DNA of 64,000 bases, taken from contig NZ_PYBW01000022.1 of the NCBI RefSeq assembly GCF_003205575.1, positions 1 through 64,000 of the forward strand, written 5' to 3'. Under the pieces are notes generated by a model. The model was not told the DNA's origin and did not search any database. It was given only the letters and a program-made list of their open reading frames with translations. Position numbers and translations under genes: made by a program. Origin of the DNA: Streptomyces tateyamensis. GTDB taxonomy: Bacteria > Actinomycetota > Actinomycetes > Streptomycetales > Streptomycetaceae. Position 1 is the stretch's first letter; every line of letters starts with the position of its first letter. This document shows positions 7,301 through 15,791 of the stretch, in pieces.

Positions 7301-10300
7301 TCACCCGTGTCGGCCCGGTCGGCGCAAGGCCACCGCGCAGAGCACCAGGCCACCCAGCGCCAGGATGCCCGCGATCACGGCCAGCAGACCGACCGGTACG
7401 TCGCTGCCCGTGTGCGGCAGCGGACTTCCACTGGCCGTGGGGCTCGCACCGGTGTAGCCGGCGGTCGGTGACGGCGACGGGGTCGGGCTCACGGTAGGCG
7501 TGGGGGTCGGGGTCGGCCTGGGAGTGGGCGTCGGCGTCGGGGTCGGCGGCGCGGGCAGGACCACGCCCATGTCCACCGTCAGGTCGCGCTGCCCGCCGGC
7601 CAGGGTGACGGTCGGGGTGAGCCCGGTGGTCCGATCGGCATCCGAGTCCAGCGCCGGGTCGCCGCCCGCGTGCTGCTTGGTCACCTTGCCGTCCTTGGGC
7701 AACGTGGCCAGGTCGAACCGGACCGCGTAGCCGCCGTCCGGCAGGCCGTCGAACAGGTAGCGCCCGTCCGGGCCAGTCATTGTGGTCACCGGCTTGCCGT
7801 CCTTGTCGCGCACCGGCTGGCCGTTGCCGTCCAGCAGCTCGACCGTGACGCCGGCGATGCCCGGCTCGCCCGGCTGCTGGATCCCGTCGCCGTTGACGTC
7901 CTGCCAGACGAGGTCGCCCAGCGCGTTGTCGGACGGCTTGGTCTCCTTGACCGCGACGCCGACCTTGGCGGGCTCGGCCGGCAGCAGCTGCTGGCCGTTC
8001 ACGTCGGTGGCGGTGTAGGCGAAGCTGTTCCAGGCGTACTCGCCGTCCGGCGCGTCCACCGGGGCCACCATCGGCCAGGTGAGGGTGAAGCTCGCCCCGG
8101 ACGCCAGGGTCCCCGGGCGGCTGACCCGGAACCAGGTGGCCACGCCCGGGCCGGGGAAGGCGGTGGACCAGGCGGCTGCCGGGTCGCAGCCGGTGTCGGC
8201 GGCGCGGGCCAGCACCTTGGTGTCCACGCAGGGGTTGGCGGCGGTGGAGTACTCGATCACCACGGTCGGGTCGCTGCTGGTGATCGGCCGGCTGAGTGAG
8301 GGGGCCCAGGCGCTGCCGCGCGGCGCGTCCGGGTGCAGCACGTAGCCGTCGCCGGGCGTGGGCAGCCGGTCGTAGGCGAGGAAGTCGGTGACCGGGTCGG
8401 GCGAGTCGTTGCGCACCGTCATCCGGTAGGAGAGCTGCCCGCCGGGTGAGGCGGTGCCCATCGCACCGTAGTCCGCGTCCTGGTCGCCCTTGACCTCCTT
8501 GTACGAGCGCAGCACGCTCGGCACCTCGACCTGGACCTGGGAGGAGGCCGGGCACACGGTCTCGGCGGTGTCGCCGTTGCCGTTCAGGTCCACGCCGTCC
8601 GGCACGCCGGAGTCGGTGCCGTTGTAGTAGCAGGTGACCGGCTCGGTGGGCCGGTCGGCGGTGACGTACACGTCGTTGGTCAGCGTGCCGGCCCGCACGC
8701 TGCCGGCCACCACGGCGTCGAAGAGCATCCGGTAGGCCAGGTTGTCGTGCAGGTAGGTCATGTCGGGCGAGCCGGCCGGCCAGACCATCCTGACCACCTG
8801 ACGGCCGTTCGGACCGGCGGAGACGGTGACCGACTGCGGCGCCTTGGAGTCCGGGTACGCCGGGTCCGGGCGGGCCGAGCCGTCCACGTAGACCAGGCCG
8901 ACCGGCAGCACGTCGTACAGCACCAGCGGACGGTCCAGCGCCCGGCCGGTGCGGTTGTACGGGATCACCTGGAAGGTGGCCGTGCCGCCCGGGGCCAGCA
9001 CCGAGCCGGCCGTCGTGGTCTTGGCCGCCCCCAGGTTGGTGCCGGCCGTCACGGTGGTGGAGGCGCAGCCGTTGGCGGTCGAGTTGTTGGTGCCGTCGGT
9101 GGCGGTGGTGTCCAGGCAGTTGGTCAGCGGGACGGGCGCGGCGGTGCCGTCGTGGCCCGGGGTGACCACCTGGGTGACCAGCTGCACGCCGGTGCCCGGG
9201 CTCCAGCCGGTCGGGATCGGTCCGTTCCAGGTGAACTTGAGGCCGTCCAGCCAGCGGCCGGCCGGGATGCCGAGTTCGTCGTCGGCCGGATTGCCCGTGC
9301 CTTCGACGAAGGTGATCCGGCGGGCGGCGGAGCCGTTCAGCGCGGCGCCCGGGGTGAAGGTCCGCCAGGTCGGGTCGCCGTCGAGCCGGTACTGCAGGGT
9401 GAGCAGGATGCTGTTCGGGCTCCACGGCTGGAACTGCAGCGACTGCGGGTAGAGCCAGTTGTACAGGCCTGCGGGGGTGGTGCCGGTGCCCGGGTCGGTC
9501 ATGGTCAGGCTGGTGGCCGGGCCGGCCGTGTTGGTCGCGGCCAGGCTGAAGCTGTTCAGGTCGCCGGAGGCCACCTTGTCGTTCCACACCTTGCTGGCGG
9601 TGACCACCACGCCCGAGGCCGGCGGCTGGAACTGGCCGGTGGTGGTGGAGGCGGTGTCCAGCTTCGTCTCCGGGTCGGGGCCCAACGGGTCGCCGTTCAG
9701 GTCCACGGTGTTGGTGGAGGTGGTCCCGTTGGGGAACTGGGCCTGCGGGTAGTGGACCACCAGCTGGCCCGGGTTGCGGCAGCCCGCCTGCCCGTTGCCG
9801 GAGCGGAACTCACCGATGTCGAAGCCCCAGGTGTTGGGCCCCGGCGCCACCTGGGACCAGCCGGGCGAGCGGCCGGTGTCCACCACGGCGCCGGCCGGCA
9901 GGGTGTCCAGCAGCCGACTGGTGTCCAGGTCCACGTTGGGCACGCCGGCCGTGGAGCAGGCACTGAACTGGTAGGTGACGGTCCGTCCGTCCGCGCTGCT
10001 GGCGCCGATCCCCTTGGTCACCTTGTAGTGGGGGGCGACCCGGGCCGTGGTGTCGGCGGTGGCGGTCACCGGGGTCTCGCCGTCGGCGGTCAGGGTCGCC
10101 GAGTTGGTGGTCCTGGTGCCGTTGGCCGTGGTGAAGTTCGGGAACCTGAGGACCACGGTGATGGTCGCGGTGGTGCCCGGGGAGAGCGGGGTGTGCAGCT
10201 TGATCCGCATCGTCCCGCCCACCGTCCCCTGGGTCGGCACGGTCGAGCGGGCCAGGTCCACGGTGGAGGCGTCGGGGGTCCACCCGACGAACTCCATGCC

Positions 10301-10528
10301 CGGCGGCAGGGTGTCGGTGATCAGCCCGTCGGCGCACTCGGTGGTCGAGCAGGTGTACTTCAGGGTGTAGGTGACGTGCTCCCCCGGCGCCACGGTGGCC
10401 TTGTCCACGGTCTTGCTGAAGGAGATGGCCGCCTGAGCCGGTGCCGCGAGCACCCCGCTGCCGAGCAGCGAGCCCGCCACGAGGGCCAGTACCGAGACGA
10501 TTCGCCCGGTCCGAATGGGAGTACGCAT
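7301..10528 (-). CDS. Large secreted surface protein with DUF11/SdrD_B-like domains and LPHTG anchor
   Basis: A 1075-residue cell-surface protein. An N-terminal signal peptide (basic MRTPIRTGR, hydrophobic core, APAQAA cleavage region) is followed by repeated beta-sandwich modules of the isopeptide/DUF11 type (FSKTVDKATVAPGEHVTYTL-like starts, quoted in part). Near residues 890-1000 comes an SdrD_B-type domain (LGDLVWQDVNGDGIQQPGEP, YLFDGLPDGGY) with EF-hand-like calcium residues. A Thr/Pro wall-spanning stretch and a sorting signal follow: LPHTG at about 1037, a hydrophobic helix and a basic tail. A sortase should therefore attach it to peptidoglycan. The ATG at 10528 has no clear ribosome site. 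Function is unknown; adhesion or aerial surface structure is a guess. No sortase gene is nearby. Confidence 0.88.
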   Translation of the reverse strand: MRTPIRTGRIVSVLALVAGSLLGSGVLAAPAQAAISFSKTVDKATVAPGEHVTYTLKYTCSTTECADGLITDTLPPGMEFVGWTPDASTVDLARSTVPTQGTVGGTMRIKLHTPLSPGTTATITVVLRFPNFTTANGTRTTNSATLTADGETPVTATADTTARVAPHYKVTKGIGASSADGRTVTYQFSACSTAGVPNVDLDTSRLLDTLPAGAVVDTGRSPGWSQVAPGPNTWGFDIGEFRSGNGQAGCRNPGQLVVHYPQAQFPNGTTSTNTVDLNGDPLGPDPETKLDTASTTTGQFQPPASGVVVTASKVWNDKVASGDLNSFSLAATNTAGPATSLTMTDPGTGTTPAGLYNWLYPQSLQFQPWSPNSILLTLQYRLDGDPTWRTFTPGAALNGSAARRITFVEGTGNPADDELGIPAGRWLDGLKFTWNGPIPTGWSPGTGVQLVTQVVTPGHDGTAAPVPLTNCLDTTATDGTNNSTANGCASTTVTAGTNLGAAKTTTAGSVLAPGGTATFQVIPYNRTGRALDRPLVLYDVLPVGLVYVDGSARPDPAYPDSKAPQSVTVSAGPNGRQVVRMVWPAGSPDMTYLHDNLAYRMLFDAVVAGSVRAGTLTNDVYVTADRPTEPVTCYYNGTDSGVPDGVDLNGNGDTAETVCPASSQVQVEVPSVLRSYKEVKGDQDADYGAMGTASPGGQLSYRMTVRNDSPDPVTDFLAYDRLPTPGDGYVLHPDAPRGSAWAPSLSRPITSSDPTVVIEYSTAANPCVDTKVLARAADTGCDPAAAWSTAFPGPGVATWFRVSRPGTLASGASFTLTWPMVAPVDAPDGEYAWNSFAYTATDVNGQQLLPAEPAKVGVAVKETKPSDNALGDLVWQDVNGDGIQQPGEPGIAGVTVELLDGNGQPVRDKDGKPVTTMTGPDGRYLFDGLPDGGYAVRFDLATLPKDGKVTKQHAGGDPALDSDADRTTGLTPTVTLAGGQRDLTVDMGVVLPAPPTPTPTPTPRPTPTPTPTVSPTPSPSPTAGYTGASPTASGSPLPHTGSDVPVGLLAVIAGILALGGLVLCAVALRRPGRHG

Positions 10529-10617
10529 ACTGCGCAGTTCATCTGACCGGCTGATGCGGGCCCGGACGGCACGTGATGAGATGACGATATTTCAGCCGGA
10601 CGGCGCAGCTGCGCTGC

Positions 10618-11022
10618 TCAGAACTCCTCGGTCCGCAGCTCCGACCCGAACGGCTCGGGCAGCGCGACCGGCGTGCCGAAGGGGTACGGCCCCGCCGCCA
10701 TCGTGTACCCGAGCGGGCCCGGCTCGGAGAAGAGGGTGCAGGTGCGCTCCTGACGGTCCACCAGGAGGTAGAGCGGCGCCCCGTACTCGGCGTACCGGCG
10801 CCGCTTGACCACGCGGTCGGTGTCACCGTCGGAGTCGGAGGTCACCTCCACCACGAGCAGCGTCTGGTCCGGCAGCAGCGCGCCGGCGTCCTTGGCCGGA
10901 GCGCGCGGGACGACGGCGATGTCGGGGATGTACCAGTTGCTGCTACCGGGGAGGTCCAGATCGCCGGAGCCCATTCGACAGTCGAGCTCCCGGACACGTC
11001 GGCCGAGCTGCTCGCGGATCAC
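10618..11022 (-). CDS. Uma2-family (DUF820) protein, N-terminally truncated
   Basis: A 134-residue PD-(D/E)XK nuclease-fold protein of the Uma2 family, abundant in actinomycetes and cyanobacteria and of uncertain function. The catalytic-core segments YIPDIAVV and LLVVEVTSDSD are present, as is the terminal beta region. Usual family members are near 190 residues and begin with an extra 50-60 residues (the EIIDG region). Here an in-frame TAG lies about 17 codons upstream of the GTG at 11022, so that part is missing. It may be a decayed copy or a very short variant. It stands alone between the surface-protein gene and the LacI terminator. Confidence 0.6.
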   Translation of the reverse strand: MIREQLGRRVRELDCRMGSGDLDLPGSSNWYIPDIAVVPRAPAKDAGALLPDQTLLVVEVTSDSDGDTDRVVKRRRYAEYGAPLYLLVDRQERTCTLFSEPGPLGYTMAAGPYPFGTPVALPEPFGSELRTEEF

Positions 11023-11122
11023 GTCAGCTGTGGACTTCAGGATCCGGGCCGTGTCCGCCTCCTTCCGCTCCTACGACGGCAGGTGAGGTGGACGAGCCGA
11101 GGCGGCGAGCCCTGGTCAACGA

Positions 11123-11151
11123 CCGGGAAGTCGGCTGGGCCGACTTCCCGG
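11123..11151 (-). terminator. Terminator of the LacI operon (12-bp perfect stem)
   Basis: ccgggaagtcgg (11123-11134) pairs perfectly with ccgacttcccgg (11140-11151) around a 5-nt loop, 3 bp past the LacI stop codon. Confidence 0.85.
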
Positions 11152-11154
11152 GGG

Positions 11155-12159
11155 TCAGGCTGACGCGCGAGTGGAGGACCTGACGATCAGTGAGGTCGCC
11201 AGTGGCGGCACCAGCTCGGCCGGTGTCCCGTTCAGGACCGCTGCCAGGGCTGCGATGCCCGCGCTGCCCAGGCGCTCGCCCGGGAGGTCGACCGTGGTGA
11301 GCGGCGGGGTGAGCATCGCCGCGACGGAGATGTTGTCGATGCCGACCACCGACACGTCCCCCGGGATCGACAGCCCCAGGTCAGCGGCCGCCTGGTAGAG
11401 GCCCGAGGCCACCACGTCGTCGTCGCAGACCACCGCGTGCGGCCGGTCCGGGCGGGAGAGCAGGGCGAGCGCGGCCTGGCGGGCGGCGGACTCGCCGCGG
11501 TTGAGGGAGACCCCGTGCTCGAGCACCTCCAGGCCGGCCGTCGCCCGCTCGAACGCGGCCTGCCGGACCCGGAAGGTGTACGCGCTGTGGGTGGACCGCA
11601 GCCGGCCCAGTCGGCGGTGGCCCAGGGCGGTCAGGTGGGCGACGGCGGCCGCCATGCCGCCCGCGAGGTCGAGCTCGATGGTGGGCGCGCCCCCGGCGGC
11701 GGCCGGGTCCGCGTCGAGGAAGACCACCGGGGTCCCGGGCGGCAGCGCACCGAGCTGGCTGTCGTCCGGCGAGCAGACGAGCAGCCCGTCGAACCGGGTG
11801 CTGGTGGCCGCCTCCGCCAGGGTGGCCGCGCTCCAGCCGGAGGAGACCACCACGTCCAGCCCGTGTCGCGCGGCCTCCTCGTGCACTCCCGCCAGCACCC
11901 GACCGAAGAACGGCCCCTGCAGGTTGGGCACCGCCAGCATCGCCATCCCGCTGCGCCCGAGCCGCAGTTGACGCCCCGCCGCCTGCGGCCGGTACCCCAG
12001 CCCGCGGGCCGCCTCCAGCACCCGTTCCCGGGTGGCGGCGGAGACCCGGTGGCCGGCCTCTCCCCCGGAGAAGACCAGCGAGACGGTGGCCTGCGAGACG
12101 CCGGCCAGCTGGGCCACATCCCGGCCGGTCGGACGGCGCGCGGGCGAGGAGGCGGTCAC
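11155..12159 (-). CDS. LacI-family transcriptional regulator
   Basis: A 334-residue repressor with an N-terminal LacI helix-turn-helix (TGRDVAQLAGVSQATVSLVF, residues about 11-30), a YRPQAAGRQLRLGRS hinge and a periplasmic-binding-protein-like sugar-sensor domain. The effector is probably a carbohydrate or nucleoside. It is the last gene of a minus-strand operon and starts with GTG 7 bp after the DUF4229 gene. Being co-transcribed with two MFS transporters and an acetyltransferase, it may control its own operon. No sugar-metabolism gene is adjacent, so the ligand cannot be inferred. Confidence 0.92.
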   Translation of the reverse strand: MTASSPARRPTGRDVAQLAGVSQATVSLVFSGGEAGHRVSAATRERVLEAARGLGYRPQAAGRQLRLGRSGMAMLAVPNLQGPFFGRVLAGVHEEAARHGLDVVVSSGWSAATLAEAATSTRFDGLLVCSPDDSQLGALPPGTPVVFLDADPAAAGGAPTIELDLAGGMAAAVAHLTALGHRRLGRLRSTHSAYTFRVRQAAFERATAGLEVLEHGVSLNRGESAARQAALALLSRPDRPHAVVCDDDVVASGLYQAAADLGLSIPGDVSVVGIDNISVAAMLTPPLTTVDLPGERLGSAGIAALAAVLNGTPAELVPPLATSLIVRSSTRASA

Positions 12160-12166
12160 CGAGGTG

Positions 12167-12490
12167 TCAGTTCTGCGCGGCCCGCGCCGCCTCGTCGGCC
12201 GCGTCCTCCTCGGCGTTCTGCGCCGCGATCCGGTCCTTGGTGCGCGCCTTGATCGAGGAGACCCGGCCGACGATCTGCTCGGACATCTCGTCCCGCTGCT
12301 TGCTCAGCAGCACGTAGCTGATCGGCGCCGAGACCAGGCCCGCCAGCAGCACCAGGAAGACGAAGCCGGTGGCGCCGACCACCGGGATGACCTGGAAGTG
12401 GCCGAGCAGCGCAAAGACCAGCAGGCAGACGAGGAAGACGGTGGCCCGGAGGGAGGTGTAGCGGAGCGTGGCGTGCGACTTGCTGCTCAC
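12167..12490 (-). CDS. DUF4229 small membrane protein
   Basis: A 107-residue protein with two closely spaced membrane helices (ATVFLVCLLVFALLGHF, then GFVFLVLLAGLVSAPISYVL) and a charged, Ala/Glu-rich cytoplasmic tail. This is the DUF4229 pattern seen across streptomycetes, function unknown. The GTG at 12490 overlaps the stop of the preceding GNAT gene (GTGA), and GAAGGAACC lies upstream, so translation is probably coupled. Confidence 0.85.
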   Translation of the reverse strand: MSSKSHATLRYTSLRATVFLVCLLVFALLGHFQVIPVVGATGFVFLVLLAGLVSAPISYVLLSKQRDEMSEQIVGRVSSIKARTKDRIAAQNAEEDAADEAARAAQN

Positions 12491-13140
12491 GGGACGGTTC
12501 CTTCTGCGCGAGTACGGAGCGGGCCTTCCATGTAAGCATGCCCGGCGGGGCGATCTTGCAGGGCCGGTCGGTCCAGCGCCAACCAGAAGGTGATGTCGTC
12601 CCGGTCGTCCCCCGGCGCCACCCGGATCGCCCCGGGCACCCGTCCCACTTCGGTGTACCCGCACCGCCGGTAGAACTTCTCCAGCCCCATCCCGCCCCGC
12701 GCGGTCAGCCGCAGCCCGGCCAGCCCCCAGTCGCGGGCGACCCGCTCGGCCTCGGCCAGCAGCGCCACGCCGACGCCCCGGCCCTGCTGCTTGGGGTCGA
12801 CCATGACCCGCTTGAGCAGCCGCCAGTGCGCCATCAGGTCGAACCGCATGCTCTCGAAGAAGAGCACGGCCACCAACGGCCCGTCAGCTCCGGCCCGGGC
12901 GACCAGCAGCCGGTCGGCGTCCGGATCACCGGCCGCGCCGGCCCCGGCCCCGGTCCCCGCCCCACCGCCGAGCCCCGCGAACTGCTTCTCCGCGGTGGCC
13001 CGCACCCGGTCCTCGGTGACCGGCGGGACGAAGCCGACCGCCCCGCCGGCGTTGGTCACCTCGGTCCAGAGCGTGACGATCTGCGCCCGCAGCTCGGGGG
13101 TCAGCTCCGGATCGAGGGTGAAGACAAGGGGGTCGGCCAT
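12487..13140 (-). CDS. GNAT-family N-acetyltransferase
   Basis: A 217-residue acetyl-CoA-dependent acetyltransferase. The acetyl-CoA loop is visible as LLKRVMVDPKQQGRGVGVAL (Q/R-x-x-G-x-G/A), followed by GLAGLRLTARGGMGLEKFYRRCGY, the usual C-terminal half of the fold. A Gly/Ala-rich low-complexity loop (about residues 58-72) interrupts the N-terminal half. Its start lies inside the 3' end of the upstream MFS gene (40-bp overlap) and its stop overlaps the next start, consistent with a coupled operon. The substrate (amine, amino acid or drug) is unknown. Confidence 0.88.
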   Translation of the reverse strand: MADPLVFTLDPELTPELRAQIVTLWTEVTNAGGAVGFVPPVTEDRVRATAEKQFAGLGGGAGTGAGAGAAGDPDADRLLVARAGADGPLVAVLFFESMRFDLMAHWRLLKRVMVDPKQQGRGVGVALLAEAERVARDWGLAGLRLTARGGMGLEKFYRRCGYTEVGRVPGAIRVAPGDDRDDITFWLALDRPALQDRPAGHAYMEGPLRTRAEGTVP

Positions 13141-14435
13141 GCCTTCGATCCTACTGAGCGCCCCCGAAGCGCCAGACAGGCCAACAGCGCCAGCAGGCAG
13201 AGCGCGCCGGCCGCGTACCAGGCCAGGTCGTAGTCGCCGTTCCGGTCGCGCAGCACCCCGGCCGCGGTGGCCGCGACCGAGCCGCCGATCTGGTGGCAGG
13301 CCAGCACCCAGCCGAAGACGATCGGCGCGTCGGCCCCGAAGTGGCGCCGGCAGATCGCGATGGTCGGCGGCACGGTGGCCACCCAGTCCAACCCGTAGAA
13401 GATCACGAAGGCCAGCACCGGCGGCTTCACGTCGGAGGCGAACAGATGCGGCAGCAGCACCAGCGAGAGCCCGCGCAGGCCGTAGTAGGCGACCAGCAGC
13501 TTGACCGAGTCGACCCGGTCGGTGAGCCAGCCGCTGGCCACCGTGCCGACCACGTCGAACAGGCCGACCAGCGCGAGCAGCGAGGCCGCGGTGGTCTCCG
13601 GCATCCCGTGGTCGTGCGCGGCGGGGATGAAGTGGGTGCCGACCAGGCCGACCGTGGTGGCCCCGCAGATCGCGAAGGAGCCGGCCAGCAGCCAGAAGGC
13701 CTTGGTGACGGCGGCCTCGCGCAGCACCCGCAGGGTCCGCGAGACGGCCCGGCCGCCGGCGGCCGGCGCAACCTGCGCGTCGCCGGGCCGGGCCCCGTAC
13801 GGCAGCTGACCGACGTCGGCGGGCCGCTCCCGCATGAACAGCAGGACGGGGATCGAGACCGCGGTGGCCGAGAGCGAGACCACCATCACCGCGACCTTCC
13901 AGCCGGCCCCCTGGACCAGCCAGGAGAGCACCGGCAGGAAGACCAGGTTGCCGGCCGCGCCGGCCGCCGTCAGCACGCCGGTGACCAGGCCCTGCCGGGC
14001 CTGGAACCAGCGCCCGGTGATGGTGGTGGCGAAGGCGCCGGCCATCGAGCCGCTGCCCAGGCCCACCAGGAAGCCCCAGCAGAGGATCAGCTGCCAGGGC
14101 TGGGTCATCAGCACGGTCAGCCCGGAGCCGACCGAGATGGTCAGCAGCGCGGCCACCGTGACCATCCGGACGCCGAACCGGTCCATCAGGGCGGCGGCGA
14201 ACGGCGCGGTCAGCCCGTACAGGACCAGGTTGACCGAGACGGCCACCCCGATGATGCCGTGCGACCAGCCGAACTGGCTGTTCCAGGCGGTCATCATCAG
14301 GCCGGGGGCCGATCGGAAGCCGGCCGAGCCGACCAGCACGACCAGCGAGACGGCGGCCACCACCCAGGCGTAGTGCAGCCTGGGGCGTTGGTCGGGGGCG
14401 GAGACGGCGGCAGCGGCCTGGGTGGTTTCGGTCAC
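13101..14435 (-). CDS. MFS transporter (oxalate/formate or monocarboxylate-type)
   Basis: A 444-residue twelve-helix major facilitator. The start HYAWVVAAVSLVVLVGSAGFR, the MDRFGVR loop between helices 2 and 3, and GRWFQARQGLVTGVLTAAGAAG match the OFA/monocarboxylate-like MFS subfamily, which often moves organic acids. The GTG at 14435 overlaps the stop of the upstream MFS gene by 4 bp. Its own 3' end overlaps the GNAT start by 40 bp. The two adjacent MFS genes belong to different subfamilies, so they are not a simple duplication. Confidence 0.87.
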   Translation of the reverse strand: MTETTQAAAAVSAPDQRPRLHYAWVVAAVSLVVLVGSAGFRSAPGLMMTAWNSQFGWSHGIIGVAVSVNLVLYGLTAPFAAALMDRFGVRMVTVAALLTISVGSGLTVLMTQPWQLILCWGFLVGLGSGSMAGAFATTITGRWFQARQGLVTGVLTAAGAAGNLVFLPVLSWLVQGAGWKVAVMVVSLSATAVSIPVLLFMRERPADVGQLPYGARPGDAQVAPAAGGRAVSRTLRVLREAAVTKAFWLLAGSFAICGATTVGLVGTHFIPAAHDHGMPETTAASLLALVGLFDVVGTVASGWLTDRVDSVKLLVAYYGLRGLSLVLLPHLFASDVKPPVLAFVIFYGLDWVATVPPTIAICRRHFGADAPIVFGWVLACHQIGGSVAATAAGVLRDRNGDYDLAWYAAGALCLLALLACLALRGRSVGSKAWPTPLSSPSIRS

Positions 14436-15730
14436 GCGGACGAGTCTGCCGACGCGGCCAGCGCCTCACGAGTGGCCTGACTGCCATCTTCCATCAGGAT
14501 CGGGCCAACCGGCCGGGCCGGGCCGTCCGCCACCCGCCGAAGCCCGCGGATCGACGGCGTCGCCAGCAGCACCCCCACCACCGCCACCGTGACCACCGCC
14601 CCGAAGAGCAGCACCGCCGAGGCCCCGAAGGCCCCTGCCGCCGGTCCGGCCAGCGCCGAGCCGAGCGGCACCATGCAGACCGACCCGGCCACCTCGTAGG
14701 CGTGGATCCGGTTCAGCACCTCCCCCGGCACCTGGGTCTGCACGCTGGTGGCCCACATGACGCCCCAGAAGGTGTAGCCGGCCCCGGCCACCAGCAGGCA
14801 GCCGGCCAGCGCCGGCACCGCCAGGTGCAGCGCCACCCCCAGCGGGTAGAGCGGCGCGGCCAGCATCGCCAGGCTGCCGGCGGCCAGCGGGCGGTGCGGC
14901 TTGAACCGGATCGCCAGCAGGCCGCCGACCACCGTGCCCACCCCGTACACCGCGCTGAGCAGCCCGTACACCGCCGAGCCGTGGGCCGGCACCAGCACCC
15001 CGGCGGCCAGCGGGATCAGCGGCCCGGAGCCGAGGACGCTGTAGACCATCCAGATCAGGATCACGCCCCACATCCAGCGGCGGGAGCGGAACTCGCGCCA
15101 GCCGGCCACCAGGTTGCGCCACAGGCTGTCCCCGGGCGGCGGCGCGGGCACCGGGCCGAGCCGCAGGCCGAGCAGGCACAGCGCGCTCAGCCCGAAGGTG
15201 ACGGCGGCCAGCACCATCACCCACCCCGTGGAGCCGGCCCCCACCAGGGCGCCGGCCAGCGCCGGCCCGCCCAGCGCGGTAACCGCCTCCGCGGTGCGCA
15301 GCACCCCGTTGGCGCCCTGCACGTCCCGGGCCACCAGGGGCACGGTGCTGGCCGCGCCCGGCTGGAACATCGCCCCGGCCGCGCCGGCCACCGCGAGCAG
15401 GCCGTACAGCTGCCAGGTGTGCTGGACGCCGTGGAAGAAGAGCACCGCCAGCAGCACCCGGGTCACCAGGTTGGCCAGGTCGGCGCCGATCATCATGCGC
15501 CGCGCGGTGAACCGGTCGGCGAGCACGCCGCCGATCAGGATCAGGCCGGCGAACGGGGCCAGCCACCAGGCCAGCGCGTAGCCGACGGTGCTGACGGAGT
15601 GTCCGGAGCCGATCAGTCCGGCGGACACCGCCACCGGCAACATCGCGTCGCCGAGCAGCCCGCAGCTGCGGGCGGTGAAGTAGAGCCGGAACGAGCGGGA
15701 CCAGATCGCGGGAGGTGTTCGATCGTGCAC
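14432..15730 (-). CDS. MFS efflux transporter (MFS_3/enterobactin-exporter-like)
   Basis: A 432-residue major facilitator beginning RTPPAIWSRSFRLYFTARSC, of the macrolide/siderophore exporter-like class. It has GGVLADRFTARRMM between helices 2 and 3 and a typical C-terminal six-helix repeat. The GTG at 15730 was chosen because similarity starts there; a longer open frame upstream is antisense to the divergent regulator. It is the first gene of the coupled operon down to the LacI gene and shares a 61-bp promoter region with a GlxA-type regulator, the likely controller. Confidence 0.86.
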   Translation of the reverse strand: MHDRTPPAIWSRSFRLYFTARSCGLLGDAMLPVAVSAGLIGSGHSVSTVGYALAWWLAPFAGLILIGGVLADRFTARRMMIGADLANLVTRVLLAVLFFHGVQHTWQLYGLLAVAGAAGAMFQPGAASTVPLVARDVQGANGVLRTAEAVTALGGPALAGALVGAGSTGWVMVLAAVTFGLSALCLLGLRLGPVPAPPPGDSLWRNLVAGWREFRSRRWMWGVILIWMVYSVLGSGPLIPLAAGVLVPAHGSAVYGLLSAVYGVGTVVGGLLAIRFKPHRPLAAGSLAMLAAPLYPLGVALHLAVPALAGCLLVAGAGYTFWGVMWATSVQTQVPGEVLNRIHAYEVAGSVCMVPLGSALAGPAAGAFGASAVLLFGAVVTVAVVGVLLATPSIRGLRRVADGPARPVGPILMEDGSQATREALAASADSSA

Positions 15731-15739
15731 AGCGGCATG

Positions 15740-15767
15740 GTGGTGTAGACCACTAGTGGATTTCCAC
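15740..15767. promoter_or_regulatory. Overlapping inverted repeats in the MFS/GlxA divergent promoter
   Basis: Three symmetric elements nest here: GTGGT-N4-ACCAC (15740-15753), the perfect decamer CCACTAGTGG (15750-15759) and GTGG-N4-CCAC (15756-15767). A -10-like TAGGGT follows at 15774-15779 for the rightward gene. This looks like a multi-site operator for one dimeric regulator, plausibly the divergent AraC-type protein. Confidence 0.55.
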
Positions 15768-15791
15768 CCGCTTAGGGTCACAATTGCGAAC

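Noticed and set aside
12487..14487. 666-codon minus-strand frame covering the GNAT and MFS genes
   Set aside because: Only its last 217 codons (from 13140) are the acetyltransferase; the rest is the MFS gene read in the wrong frame.
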